From NCBI GenBank assembly GCA_036346355.1, contig CM070588.1, forward strand, positions 13,687,914-13,751,913: DNA of 64,000 nucleotides. Reading direction: 5' to 3'. The DNA is from Rhipidocladum racemiflorum. Taxonomy: Eukaryota; Streptophyta; Magnoliopsida; Poales; Poaceae. The position numbers and the translations under genes are program-made. Positions 9,667 to 20,413 of this stretch are shown here, piece by piece (positions within the stretch are counted from its first letter, which is position 1; the number at the start of each line of letters is the position of its first letter). The notes below the pieces were generated by a model. That model was given only the letters and a program-made list of their open reading frames with translations. It did not search any database and was not told the DNA's origin.

Positions 9667-11490
9667 TGTGAAATCATGTGCTGAAAAATTGGCTTTGAAC
9701 TGAAAAATTAACTTAGATTTGAATTTGCAAAATGTGTTTGTTCATGTGTTTTGACAATTTGACAAGAAACAGTAAGTTACGCATTAGCGCCGGACAAAGT
9801 TCTCAAGAAACAGTAAGTTTCCCATCTGCGACGGACAGTGTTTTTGGGTCTGTTGTGAACATGTTTTTGAGCCCATGACCAAAGTCATTTTCACATGTAC
9901 AACGGACAGTTTTTCTTGGTCCGTTGTGAACAAGCTTTTTCGGTTTGGATAATTTCTTGGAACCAAGATTTTCACATGTACAACGGACTAATTCTTTTGT
10001 CCGTCGTGAATGGACTTTTTCTAGGTTTTACTTTTGTGAAACCGAAGCGTGGCACGCTTATACGGACAAGCTTCGGGGTCCGCTGTGAACTTGTTTTGAG
10101 CTCATGACCAAGCCATTTTTAGATGTACAACGGACCAACTTTGTTTGTCCGCTAGAACGTGTTTTTCCGCTTGGTTGGCTTCTTGGAACAGAAACTTTTC
10201 TATACAACGGACCAACTTTGTTTGTCCGTCGTGAATGCGTTTTCGCTCAATTAGGGTTTTGAGCGATTTGGATTTGAATTTTGAATGTGAATTTGAAATT
10301 TGTGATGATTTCATGATGCTTCTTTTGAAATGGACTTTATGCAATACTCATGTGAGTAGTTGCATGGATTGACATTGAGTCAAGTCGTGGACTTGTGCTC
10401 GGATTTGTTTTGTGGTTTGTTCATGTGCAGGTATTGCTCGAAGACGAATGTGGTCGATGACGGGACCGGAACTAGGTTCATGGAGGAACTGAGGTTCGGG
10501 ACTAGGTTCAGGAGGAACTGAGGTCTTGGTGGTCAAGGATGTCATGCGGGATGTTCGGGCTAAGAGAATGGTGCACATGAAGAATGGTTAGTCACGTGAG
10601 AATGGCAGGAGGTCATTCGCGTGCAAAGTGTTAGTCACGTGAGTATGGCAGGTGGCCATACGCGTGCAAAGTGTTAGTCACGTGAGTATGGTAGGGTTGC
10701 CATACGCGTGCAAGAGTTGTACTCGGCTAGGTTTTGCCAAGTAGAGTTGTGTTGGATACAGATTCCTTCTAGGGAATAGGAATCGTATTCAGAACTCCTT
10801 GTGGGTTGGTCCTTTAAATAGGAGGGGTGTCTCCTGTTAAAGGGCATCAATCGAACCAAGTAGAGCTGAGCGCATCAAGCTTTGAGCTTGGTTTTAGGGT
10901 TTGTACTCTTTTGATGAGAGTATTTTAGACAAGAAATAAAGATCAATTCTTCCAAGATTTTTGCGTGCTACAGTAACCACGTCGCTACAGTATTTTCTGT
11001 TTTGGTTCTTGTTTGCATGCTTGTTCTAGTTCTAGATTGGTTTTTGTTCTTCAAGTTTTATCTTGATTTGATCCATCAAAAACCTCTCTAGGGTATTGAT
11101 CTAGTGTTTCTCAAAGTCTAGTTGATCAATCTTTTGTCGTTCTTGTTTAATCTTGAAGTTTAGATTAGATTGATTCTCGTCAAGTTCTGGATCAGCAAGC
11201 TTGCGAATCTTATAACTTTTGATCCATAAGTCAGATCGAGCTGATTCTTTTTGGGTTCGATTCGTATTGGAATCTAGTTTCTTGTGTCCAAATTTCAGAT
11301 CGTTTAGACGGTTGGATCTCCAGGAATTCACGTTTTACCAAACCTCTGTCATTCTGTTTTTGTCGAAAACGAGGCAATTATTTGGTTCTGTTTTGGGGTG
11401 AACTTTTAATAGGTCAAGAATTTGGTTTTAGCTTCCGCACAATCATTCACCCCCCCTCTGATTGCTATATTCGTATACTTCGATCCTACA
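9667..11490 (+). repeat. 3' LTR of C2 (1824 bp)
   Basis: It starts TGTGAAATC and ends CGATCCTACA, followed by the CACAC duplication. Compared with the 5' LTR it keeps extra G/C bases at many CG-rich spots, for example GACGGGACC against GACGGACC, and TTCGGGCTAAG against TTCGCTAAG. Confidence 0.95.
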
Positions 11491-13145
11491 CACACCCAAT
11501 TCACCCTCACACGTCCTAATCCACCTCCAGCCGAGCCTTCTTCTTCGCCGCCGGCGAAACGCGATTTGGGGGAAATCCCAAATTGCTTCACCACGGTAAG
11601 AAAATGTTCAAATTGATGGAGCTTTGAGCATCTACGGATACTCACAAAACTATTACACACTTTCTTCCGCATCGAAGCAGTCCGAGAACTCCCGCGCCGT
11701 GCGTCACTTTCCGCCATTGCCGCCGCTCGGTGAGAGCTTCACCCGATCACTGGTTGCTTCGATTGAGTGCACTAGTAAAATCCCTAGGACCTCCTGATGC
11801 TCGATTGGTTGATCTTTCGGCCCGGGGCGAACCTTAGTATCGCCACGCCGGTCTTCACCTGGAACCTCCGCCGCCCATAGCCGCGGCGCACAAATTCTCC
11901 AAACAACAACCTCAACCGAAAGTGATGCCCTAGGTCCATCATGATCCCGTAAAGCCATAGCCATCGGCCAAAGTCGATCGACGCCGCCGTTAGCCGCCGT
12001 GAGGTCATCGGCCATGTCCTCCTGCCGTGACCGTCATCGCCACGTGGGCCCGGCGATCAGCCACTCGCTTATCGCTCGCAAATCGAGCCACTTATCGCCA
12101 TGCGGGCGGCCGCTCGGGCCCACCACGCAATCGCTGCGTGTACGCCACAAGATGGGACGCCTTTGAGTGGGACTCTCGCTGTCGGCCGATCGCAGCCCGA
12201 GTTCAAACCAGCCACAAGAACGTTGAGAATACGTTTTCCCTGAAGGAAAACGTATTTTCCTATTTCTTGAATTTCATTAAACCAAACAGATTCAAATGGC
12301 TATATCTTTTAAACTATAGCTCCAAATCGAATGAAACAAATTTGTAAATTCATTATAAATTCCTAGTTTCATAATCTGCAAAAATATCGTAAACTTGTTT
12401 AGCAATTTAAATCTGATTTTGAATTTAAAGCTTGAGATTTAAATATGTGGCATGTAGAGATTTTGCAAATAAAGTCCAAATTGAGTGAAACCAACTTTGT
12501 TGGAATCCTTAGATCAAATACTACTCAAATATGTAATTAGATTTGGATTTGGAGTTAGTTTGTGAAAATTTCCCATTAGGACTTTATTTAATGCATATAT
12601 TTAATATAGTTGCAATAACTTAATCAAAAAGCTTCCAAAATGAATGAAACTTGTTTCTTTGTGCTCATTACACTAATTAGGATCAAATGGTAATATGGAA
12701 GTTAGGGTGTACCATGTTACTTTTGTTTGGCATGTTTAAAGTTACCTTATGCAATGATTAATATTAATACAACTAACACCACACCTTGAAAATGAATTTC
12801 ATTATATTCAACTTTACAATCTTAGCTTCCTAAATTCGTAAATTAAAATGAAATAATACATAAAGAAAGGTAGTCATGTTGTATGTCATTAAGCTTTTAC
12901 CCTTAAGACCAAAATCTTATAACTTGGCTAATGCATGAATTGATTAAGTGATTACCATCATTGGTTGATTTGAATTGATTTCATTTGAATCTTTCAACTG
13001 CTATCCTTGTTGTTTATGTATTTGCTTCTTTTATCGATATTGAAGTATTCTTTTTGCCATGTTCTTAATCGATTTAATAGACGCTGAGATTACCGACTAC
13101 GCTTATCGACGACATACGCATCCAAATTTACACCGCCGAGGAGCA

Positions 13146-13167
13146 AGGCAAGCACCCCTTTGATCAT
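13146..13167 (+). promoter_or_regulatory. Conserved LTR block B in S1 (AGGCAAG...TTTGATCAT)
   Basis: The same block is found in S2 (24325-24347), T1 (30469-30490, 39619-39640) and T2 (minus strand, 46676-46698 and 54886-54908), always about 0.8-1.0 kb before block A. Its function is unknown. Confidence 0.6.
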
Positions 13168-13994
13168 TCTTGAACCCAGATTTTACAATCAGATAAAATG
13201 TGATTAAGAATCTTCCTGCATGCTTATATTCTAACTATCTATTTCACGCTCTTGGTAGTTATAACCCAATGTTGATATATTGTCTTAATCATATCAACAT
13301 AAACCCCATGATAACCATAGGAATGGATACTCAATTAAAAGATGGGCTATAACGAATATTAATTGCATCTGCTTAGCAATGCTTAGAATGATACGTTGAC
13401 ATTTACACCCACACCTTTCTTTATGAAATCTTTTATGGTTTATTTAAGCAGTAAAGGATACTGGTAGTTTGATAAAAATGAAAATAAAACTACTGTTTTG
13501 ACGTGGGTGATTATTGGCAATAGCCGGTTGTACATGTTTTAACGTGTACGTAGCTAGGGTGGAGTTATCGCCCATGTCACTCTAAGGACCGAACGTAGTG
13601 TTGCATGATCCAAGTAAACCGTACATCCACAAGTACTGGACTGGGACAGTCTTAACTTATTAAATTATTTGGGAATTAGCTTTGCACATTGGTAGGCAGT
13701 TGTAGCACGAGCATTCCGGGTATTGGTTTGCTCGAGGGAGGTGTCATCACCGAGGTGTTGGCATCTGCCGTTGTAACGGTGTCTTTGGCTATGAATTGGG
13801 GCTGTTGTTGTACCATTTGAGCCGCGGGCTCTGAATACTATTGCTTCACCGTTTGTTTGCTTCCATCATAGTCAGGGGTAACATCACTGGGCTAGTGCAA
13901 AGTTAAGGTTCAAGTAATCGAACAGTTTCGTTATGAACTCCTCACGGGCATACCAAAGGAAGTGTGTCTTATAGCTTGCAAAAAGGGAGAACGT

Positions 13995-14059
13995 ATCTTG
14001 TGGGTAAAGCAGTACAAACTCTGCAGAGTCTAAAACTATTCGAATAGCCGTATCCACGG
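13995..14059 (+). promoter_or_regulatory. Conserved LTR block A in S1 (chain of palindromes)
   Basis: GTGGGTAAAG (14000-14009) is followed by the palindromes CTCTGCAGAG (14019-14028) and CTATTCGAATAG (14036-14047), then CCGTATCCACGG. The same order occurs in S2, T1, T2 and S4. Its function is unknown. Confidence 0.7.
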
Positions 14060-14427
14060 TCATGGATGACTTGGCTTAATCGACACTAGTTAGATGTTTT
14101 CTATTTTTGAAAACTTTGGTAAAATATTTTGGAAAATGTTTCACGACTGATTAATATCACTTGTCATTGTATTTCCTTTTGTAAGACCATGGAGGGTCTT
14201 GTTCGATATTTTACTCACAAAAGGGCCGTGAGTAAAATGCTATTATCTTTTTATTACTTGTTATCTCAATTACTTATCAAACTGTCTTATAGTTTTATTT
14301 ACGCTTTCCATTACTATTCAGTATTACTTCATTCAAAACTTTCGCTTTATGCAAAACAACCGTAGAAACCCACTTTCTATTTCAGCCTGCATATATTCCA
14401 GGAATTGCATACACTACAAAGTCTTGC

Positions 14428-14443
14428 GAGTACCAATGTACTC
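14428..14443 (+). promoter_or_regulatory. Conserved LTR block C in S1 (GAGTAC...GTACTC dyad)
   Basis: GAGTACCAATGTACTC is a 6-base-arm inverted repeat with a 4-base loop. It is also present in S2, T1, T2 and S4 with loops of 3-6 bases, 350-470 bases after block A. Confidence 0.65.
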
Positions 14444-14909
14444 AACTTGCTTCAACAATGTTTTTAGGTGAAGAGCAAGATTTCGATATTGATGGGAATG
14501 AGTATGAGGAACCTGCGAATTTTAGCGACGACTGATCTTTCTAGGTTCATCTCAGCAGTTGCCTGTGGAGTTATGGAATAGTTGGCATACTATGAGACAC
14601 GGTTTTAATTTCCTGCTACTTTTGGTATTGTAATAACACTATAAAACTGGTGATGTAATAAAAATGTGTATCTGTGTGGCTGTAATTTCCAAATTGTGTT
14701 TGTGCGTGCCAGCCACTGATCATGGGAATGGCACAGGATGCACTTAAAGAGCCTCATATTTATGTTATTTACTGACATAAAAATGAGGGTCTCACACCAA
14801 CTCGCCGCGCATCCCCAAGCACGGCCTCGGCCTCGACCTCCGCCACCACCCGCAACCAGGCTTGGTCATCGCCTACCTCCTCCCGGAGCTGTGTGTAGCG
14901 GTCCGCCAT

Positions 14910-15723
14910 GGCACGAAAAGAGAGCTTGCTTGATGGCGGTCCTGACGGAGCTATGAACGCACCAGCGCCTCTCCTTTTATGGCCCGCGGCACGGAACACG
15001 AAGCGCCTCGAGTTATGCTGGGAAGCGGAAGACGAAGCGCCTGGTGTCAATTCCAAAGCTGGCACGGTCCTCCAGGCGAGTTAATCCAGCCCTATCCCGA
15101 AAAATCCTCTCCATTCGATTTACCGCACGCCTACCGCGGGCTCAAGCGGCGCTGGCGATCGCACTCTCCACCCCCTCGCACTTCTGGTCGCATTACCCTA
15201 GGGGTCACGGGTCGGGTCGATAACCTGATCGACCAGGCTATCTTCCTCACAATAACCTCTTCAACCCAAATGCTACAGCCCACGCCCCCGCGGCTACGGC
15301 TTCGAAGTAGCACTTTGCGGAAGAGGGGGGTTACTCGAGCAAGAGGCCAGGGCCGGTCGGGGCCTTTCGATCTGGGTCAGCAGACCGATCGGGCGAGCGA
15401 TATACCTTAACCCAGGTCAACCTCGAACGGGAACGGGAACTTCGCGGAGACGGTCTGAACAAGGCGATCCGGCGCCTCTCACACCTCTTTTCTCCGCAAA
15501 GCAAGCGCTCTAAGTGGCTCATCTTATCCCGTGTTCTCTTCAGATGCGATTGACACCTACGCTCTTGGGGTAGCCCGCGGATCCCCTAGCTGTGGTTGTA
15601 AGATTGCCCATCACACAGAAGAAACACGAGATAAACAGACAAAAAACTTAAAGCAACCCGACGGGTCGGACTCGTTTACTGTAAAATATGTTCATTACAT
15701 ACACAGCGAAAGTAAAAAGAAAA
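14910..15723. other. TAT element spacer between the two antisense ORFs
   Basis: This GC-rich sequence lies between the start of the small antisense ORF and the end of the large antisense gene. Open frames on both strands here look like composition effects. I see no RNA gene and no recognisable protein. Confidence 0.4.
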
Positions 15724-18700
15724 CTAATCATCTCCCTCCCTCCGGTGGAGGATATCCCGCGGCGAGATTCGGTGGGCGATCTCCTGAGCGCACGGGTCGA
15801 CTCGGGCCATGAATGCCTCGACTTCTTCGTCGCTCCAATCGGCAGCAACGCCGCTCCCGACCGCCTCGAGATCGACACCGTCGTAGTAAGAAATGGTGTT
15901 GACCAGGGCCGACGAAGCACCAAGCACCGCCGCTTCCCGAACCGACGCCTCGACGTGCTCCGGAACCGTCCCAGCAGGACGGTAATGGAACTCGGGCCCG
16001 GGGTAAGCCCAAGCAGCCGGTCGCAGACGGTTTGGCTGGCCACCTGGAGGGCCGTCAGCTTGACCGTCGTGTCGGCCGCATCCCTCTCCGCCACCCGCTT
16101 GTCCAAGAGGGCCGAGTCTCGCGTCTCGACCGCCGCCACCCTTCGTGACTCCACCGCCACCCTTCGCGACTCCAGCATGTCGCTAAGGTCCTTCCGCAGC
16201 TCTTCAAAAGACAAAAACAACATCAAAAGACGCCCGCTACGACAACTACCAAGAGGTGGGACTACCCACCGGCCACGGAGGCCTCCTTGGCGCGAAGCTC
16301 CTCCTCGACCTTGGCACGCGCTTCTCGGTCGGATGCAAGCTCCCCCCGAGCGAGGTCTCGCTCGCCGCGCAGCCGGTCGACCTCCCTCTGGGCCGACTCG
16401 AGTTCCTCTCGAAACAGGACGGCCTCCGCCCGAGCGGACTCCTCGGCGCGGACCGCGGAGGTCTTGGCCCTTTCGGTCTCCGCTGGCCGACCTGGCCCCT
16501 CTCGCCTCGTCGGCCAATGACTCCGTGAGCGCTGAGCCTCCGCAAGGCCTCGGTGACTTCCCAGCTGGCCGACGCGGCGGCCTTCCTGTTTCGGTGGCAA
16601 GCACCCTTCGGGCATCGCGAAGTTCCTCCACGATGCACCGGTGTCGCAGACGCCGGAGGAAGCTTGACTTGTCCACCGCCCGGGATACCAAACGCTGCAA
16701 ATAAGGTACCTGCCCGGTCAGTCTCCACTTCTCGGTCGAAAAATCCACGAAAGACAAATCCCCGTCAGTCTTACCAATCCGGCCGGGCGGGACACCTGAG
16801 CGATGGACTTCATCGCCCTGGAGGAAGCATCAACGGCATGGATGAGGTCGGCACGGATCTTCCCAATCTCCGCCTCCACCTCCTTTTGGCACCGCTCCAG
16901 AATGTTCCAATCCGCGCGTTCCACCTCGTCATCCAAAACAAACGCAGGCCCTCCGGACGGGTCACGGCCGGGCCAGGTCAGCACGGCGGTCGGCGGCCGC
17001 CCTGTCCCGACTTCCCGCCTGCCGGGCGCCCTACGGCAATCGGGTTGCACGCCCTCTGCGCGCACTTGGACCGCCAGCGGCGATCGCCCCGGCGAGGGCG
17101 GCGAGACTCCTCCGCCGGTGTTAACGCCGCGAATCCCAGCGGTCCCCCCGGCGGCAGGACCACGCCGACTCCCCCGGTCGGCAATACGGGAGAAGGCGAG
17201 GGCGGCAGGACTTCTCCCGCCAATGTTGCGGACGGCAGCGGTCCCAGCGCCCCCTCCGGTGGCGGCGGGACCCCACCAACTTCCCCGGACGACGGCGCGG
17301 GCGGGAGCACGCCCGGCAGGACTTCTCCCTGCACTATCGCGGCCAGCAACAGCCCCGGCGCTCCCCCCCTCCGTCGGCAGCACTTCGCCAACCGACCCTG
17401 CCGTGGGGGGCGCACCCACGGGACCCCCACTCCCGACGACTGCCGCCGCGGACTCCGCTGGCAGGGGCGGAAGTGTGCGAGTCCTCACCCCCGAGTTGGG
17501 ACTCAGCGCCCTTCCAACACTGGTGTGCCCCCTGCGCACGACGGTCGATCAGGGATCGTATGAAAGAAACACCAGAAAGAACCGGACGGGGCGAGCAAGG
17601 CACTTACCGAGAGGAGCGAACAACCAGCGCTTGGTGCGCCCTCTTCGCCGGGCCCCTACGAGGGGGCGTGAGAGATCTCTGCCTCCTCAGGATGAACCCT
17701 GCGCCCGCGGCTTCGTCCCCGGAATCGCGGTCAACGACCCCGCAGTCCGGACCCACGTCAGAGCCGCCCGAGTCGCCCCCGGCACTCGGGCCCCCCTCGC
17801 TCGACGCCGACTCTTCGTCGTCGTCACTCGGAGTCTCGTTGGAGACCTCTTCGCCACGAGCGGCCCGGTCCGCGCGCTCCTTCCTCTTCCACACCCTCGC
17901 GGCCTCCTTGTCCGCCCTCCGCGCCTGGAGGGCGGCGTTGCAGGCCTGTCCGCATCAGCGCTGGCTGCTCGCCTCCTTTTCCCCCGGGAGCAAGGCCCGG
18001 GAGATCATGCCGCCGAGCCCCTGCGAAACGCACTCGAGTAAGCGGGCGGGGGAGCAGGAGGAAAAAGAGCCACAAAACACCCGACTTACCAGGTTCTGCG
18101 GGTTCTGCGCCGAAAACGGCGCGGGCGTCTCGCCCACCGCCTCGGTATCGCCCACGAGGGAGACCGCAGCCACGCGCGCAAGAACCTCCGACGCAGGGAG
18201 TTCCGCCTCAGACGACCTCGTGGGGTCGGATGGTCCGGTGTACTCGAACATGGGGCGCAACCGATCCCTGAAGGGTTGGACGCGCCTCTCCATGAACGTG
18301 CGGATGACCACCTCGCCTGTCAGGCCTCGTCGCTTCAGATCCTCGAGCCGCTCGAGGACCATCTCCACCTTTCTCTTGTCCCTCGAGTCGGGACCCCAAG
18401 TCCAGCGGGGACTCGGCACCGGCAGATTCCCGCTGAAGGCTGGGGCGCTGTTGCCAAGGTTCCGAACGTAGAACCACTCGCTGTGCCACCCCCGGTTCGA
18501 CGACGGCAGCCTCACGTCAATGTAGAACGGCTTGCGGCCGGGGCGCAGTTGGATGGCCAGGGAGCCGAGGAGACCGGCGGCGTCCGATGGCAGCCGCGCA
18601 AAGAAGAAGTGACGCCAGAGCCCCCAATGGGGTTCGATCCCCAGGAAGGCCTCACACAGCGTGATGAAGGTCGCGATGTGGAGGACCCCGTTTGGGTTCA

Positions 18701-18938
18701 GCTGGTGCACCTCCCCCCCGTAGAAGAACAGCAGCCCGCGGACGAACGGGTGGAGCGGGAGGCCAAATCCGCGCTCGTAGAAGGCGGCCAGCGTGACGAT
18801 CTCCCCGTCACCCACCTCGGGGACCTCGGTCCTGGCCGGCGGCGTCCGCCAGACGGACTCGTCTCGCGGAGGGAGGAACCCCTTCCTCTCCAAACCAATG
18901 AAGCGGCCAGCCGCGGACGAGTGCGGAACCAGCGACAT
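15724..18938 (-). pseudogene. Antisense multi-exon gene of TAT element (Transposase_28-like, coiled coil)
   Basis: Grass TAT elements are known to carry a gene opposite to pol near the 3' LTR, and this fits. Exon 1 runs from ATG 18938 to 18090 and contains the plant mobile-domain-like region (FYERGFGLPLHPFVRGLLFF, then VRLPSSNRGWHSEWFYVRN), with a donor GGTAAGT at 18090/18089. Exon 2 (18020 to 17608) keeps the phase but has one in-frame TGA at about 17957-17955, followed by an acidic Ser/Glu-rich tail and another GGTAAGT. A Pro/Gly/Ala-rich exon lies at about 17540-16799 and ends AMKSIAQ before a GT. A strong coiled coil (LESAQREVDRLRGERDLARG) lies at about 16262-16615. The last exon ends DILHRREGDD with a stop at 15724. 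An alternative upstream ATG is at 19127. The function is unknown; frames shift in the 3' exons. Confidence 0.7.
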
Positions 18939-19005
18939 CGCCGATGTAGGCAAGGAAGCGGGGCGCGGCGCAAGGAAGCAGGAAGCCTTTTTTGTCCTCC
19001 CCTTG

Positions 19006-19028
19006 TCTCTCTCTCTCTCTCTCTCTCT
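19006..19028. repeat. (TC)11 microsatellite
   Basis: An uninterrupted TC run lies between the TATA box and the ATG of the antisense gene. It would be GA-rich 5' leader on the minus strand. Confidence 0.95.
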
Positions 19029-19088
19029 TCCTTTTCCTTTGCAGAAAACGCGAACGGAAGTTTTCCTCCCCGCGCCGCACTCGCTTTC

Positions 19089-19096
19089 CTTTATAG
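19089..19096 (-). promoter_or_regulatory. TATA box of the antisense TAT gene
   Basis: On the minus strand CTATAAAG stands about 150 bases before the ATG at 18938, in a GC-rich setting. The start site would be near 19060 and the leader would contain the GA run. This suggests the antisense gene has its own promoter. Confidence 0.6.
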
Positions 19097-19865
19097 GCGC
19101 TAGGTGGGAACAGACGCATCTTCGCACCCAATCGACGCCTCCTCACGCGAACCGACGCAGCCGGCCGATCGCCGGCCCGTCCGCTTTCGCCATCGCTGCT
19201 GCGTAACGCGCCGCGGCTCATTTAATTTGCACCGAGCATTAACTGCCCCGACAGGACAGCCGCCTCGCGCCGCGCACCGCGCAGCAACCGCGCACTCCAC
19301 CGGGCGCAATGGGCCAAGGCGACCCGAAGAAAGGTACGAAACGGCCCACTGGGCCGCCGGGCCTCGAGGGCGGTGGATCGCCTTCGGGCCCACGCCCGAG
19401 GCCCGGCACCGTGTTGGGGATTCTGACCAAGTCCGCCGACCGGGCTAAAGCCACCCGACACTTAAAAGCGAGCAAGGGGCGGGCTGCAGGTGAGCCTCAA
19501 TGGGCCTCTAGTTGGGCGGCGGACGACCCAATCACCTAACTCGCATCCGACCATACCTCACACTCTCTCGCGGAGCTCATCCATGAGTAGCGCGGCCACC
19601 GCTCGGTCGGGCCGGACGACCGGTGGCCCGATACGGGAACGAGTAAGGAAAGGTTCTCATGGAATGCCCACAGTGGGTCGGACGCCCGCGCCGGGAGTTA
19701 CGTCCGCTCGGGAACGACCCCCCTCGAGGGCGATCACCGAGATTCCACCCGGATTGCCCGTTAGTAGCTCGCACGAGCACGGCGTTCGAACCGACGTAGG
19801 TAAACGCGCGTTCGCTCACATGACTCAAAAGGTCCCATAACCATGGTCAACCAGAGTCCAATCGG
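19097..19865. other. GC-rich non-coding spacer of the TAT element
   Basis: This lies upstream of the antisense gene and before the repeat array. I see no conserved protein on either strand. A TGTTGGGGATTCTGACC at about 19411 resembles an LTR start but has no matching end. Confidence 0.4.
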
Positions 19866-20413
19866 GTAAACCCCCGACCGGCTCTCCGACTCCGCCTGGG
19901 GCTCGGGCTACGCACGGAGTGCGCCAGCGCACTTCCGGGCCTCTGGCGGCGGTACCGTCGATTGCACCGACGAAACATCACTGACCTCTAGGCCGGCGGC
20001 CACCTTCGACCGGGTAAACCCCCGACCGGCTCCTCGACCCGCTCGGGGGCTACACACATCGGGTGCGCTCGCGCGCACCCGGGCCATTCGGCTGACACAG
20101 CCAACCCCCGTCAACCTCTGGATCGGCGGGATGCCTTGACCGGGTAAACCCCCGACCGGTGGGACAGCCAACCCCCGTCAACCCGGGCCATTCGGCTGAC
20201 ACAACCAACCCCCGTCAACCTCTGGATCGGCGGGATGCCTTGACCGGGTAAACCCCCGACCGGCGGGACAGCCAACCCCCGTCAACCCGTCCAATCGAAG
20301 CAATTCCCGACTAAACCGCCGCTGCCGAGCCACGCCCATCGACCCCGACGCTACGTCAACTTTGTGAAAACCCCCGACCGACTCTCCGACCCGGACGGGG
20401 GCTCGGGGGCTAC
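19866..20413 (+). repeat. Degenerate repeats (GGGTAAACCCCCGACCGG) and polypurine tract before the TAT 3' LTR
   Basis: GTAAACCCCCGACCGG or a close variant occurs five times, at about 19866, 20011, 20140, 20246 and 20365. A near-exact tandem duplication of about 104 bases starts at 20081 and 20185. CTCGGGGGCTAC tracts at about 20040 and 20402-20413 look like PPTs; the second directly precedes the LTR. Confidence 0.75.

Larger units (their letters stand above)
3792..11490 (+). mobile_element. SIRE/Maximus-type Ty1/copia element C2, internally deleted
   Basis: C2 has complete ends: LTRs 3792-5611 and 9667-11490, target duplication CACAC (3787-3791 and 11491-11495), an initiator-Met tRNA PBS and several G-rich polypurine tracts. 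The long LTR ending near TCGATCCTACA, the PBS context AGTGGTATCAGAGCAAGG and the repeated AAGGGGGAG tracts fit the SIRE/Maximus lineage (Opie/Ji-like). The interior of about 4.06 kb is short for SIRE. Gag is present, but protease, integrase and reverse transcriptase are almost wholly missing and only RNase H remnants remain before the 3' end. It is a non-autonomous deletion derivative. The two LTRs are highly similar, so insertion into S1 is fairly recent. Confidence 0.9.
2493..14796 (+). mobile_element. Solo LTR S1, chromovirus (Tekay/Del-like) type, carrying copia C2
   Basis: S1 begins TGTAACATCC and ends GGTCTCACA, flanked by the 5-base duplication CCAAC (2488-2492 and 14797-14801). Without the nested copia and its duplication it is about 4.6 kb. 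No PBS, coding region, PPT or partner LTR lies within the duplication, so it is a solo LTR left by LTR-LTR recombination. Family assignment rests on the TGTAACATCC start and on three blocks shared with the chromovirus LTRs T1 and T2 (13146-13167, 14000-14059, 14428-14443). ORFs at 3267-3745 lie in its GC-rich 5' part on both strands and are probably not genes. The rest (about 12000-14790) is AT-rich and non-coding. Confidence 0.85.
2343..14909 (-). pseudogene. Small antisense ORF of the TAT element, split by solo LTR S1
   Basis: On the minus strand an ORF starts with ATG at 14909-14907 and runs to 14797, where S1 and its CCAAC duplication interrupt it. It resumes at 2487 and reaches TGA at 2345-2343. 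Leaving out S1 and one copy of the duplication leaves 258 bases, exactly 86 codons with the stop, open throughout. The first half is acidic and helix-like (QLREEVGDDQAWLRVVAEVE). The second half has LWEVRAEVRAPLVRAV and a SFGWLG segment. I do not recognise the family. It lies downstream of the larger antisense gene on the same strand and could be a separate gene or a coding remnant. The 12.4 kb between the two halves belongs to nested elements. Confidence 0.5.

Noticed and set aside
14129..14365. 78-residue ORF in S1 as a small membrane protein
   Set aside because: It is AT-rich, hydrophobic by composition only, and lies between two conserved non-coding LTR blocks.
15688..18471. Long plus-strand ORFs (338, 412 and 332 residues) in the GC-rich TAT region
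   Set aside because: They lie opposite the antisense gene, have low-complexity Arg/Pro/Ser content with no domain, and disappear as coding candidates once the minus-strand exons are recognised.
19411..19430. TGTTGGGGATTCTGACC as the start of the TAT 3' LTR
   Set aside because: No polypurine tract precedes it, while a clear one precedes 20414. An LTR of about 1.9 kb would also contain the PPT-like repeats.
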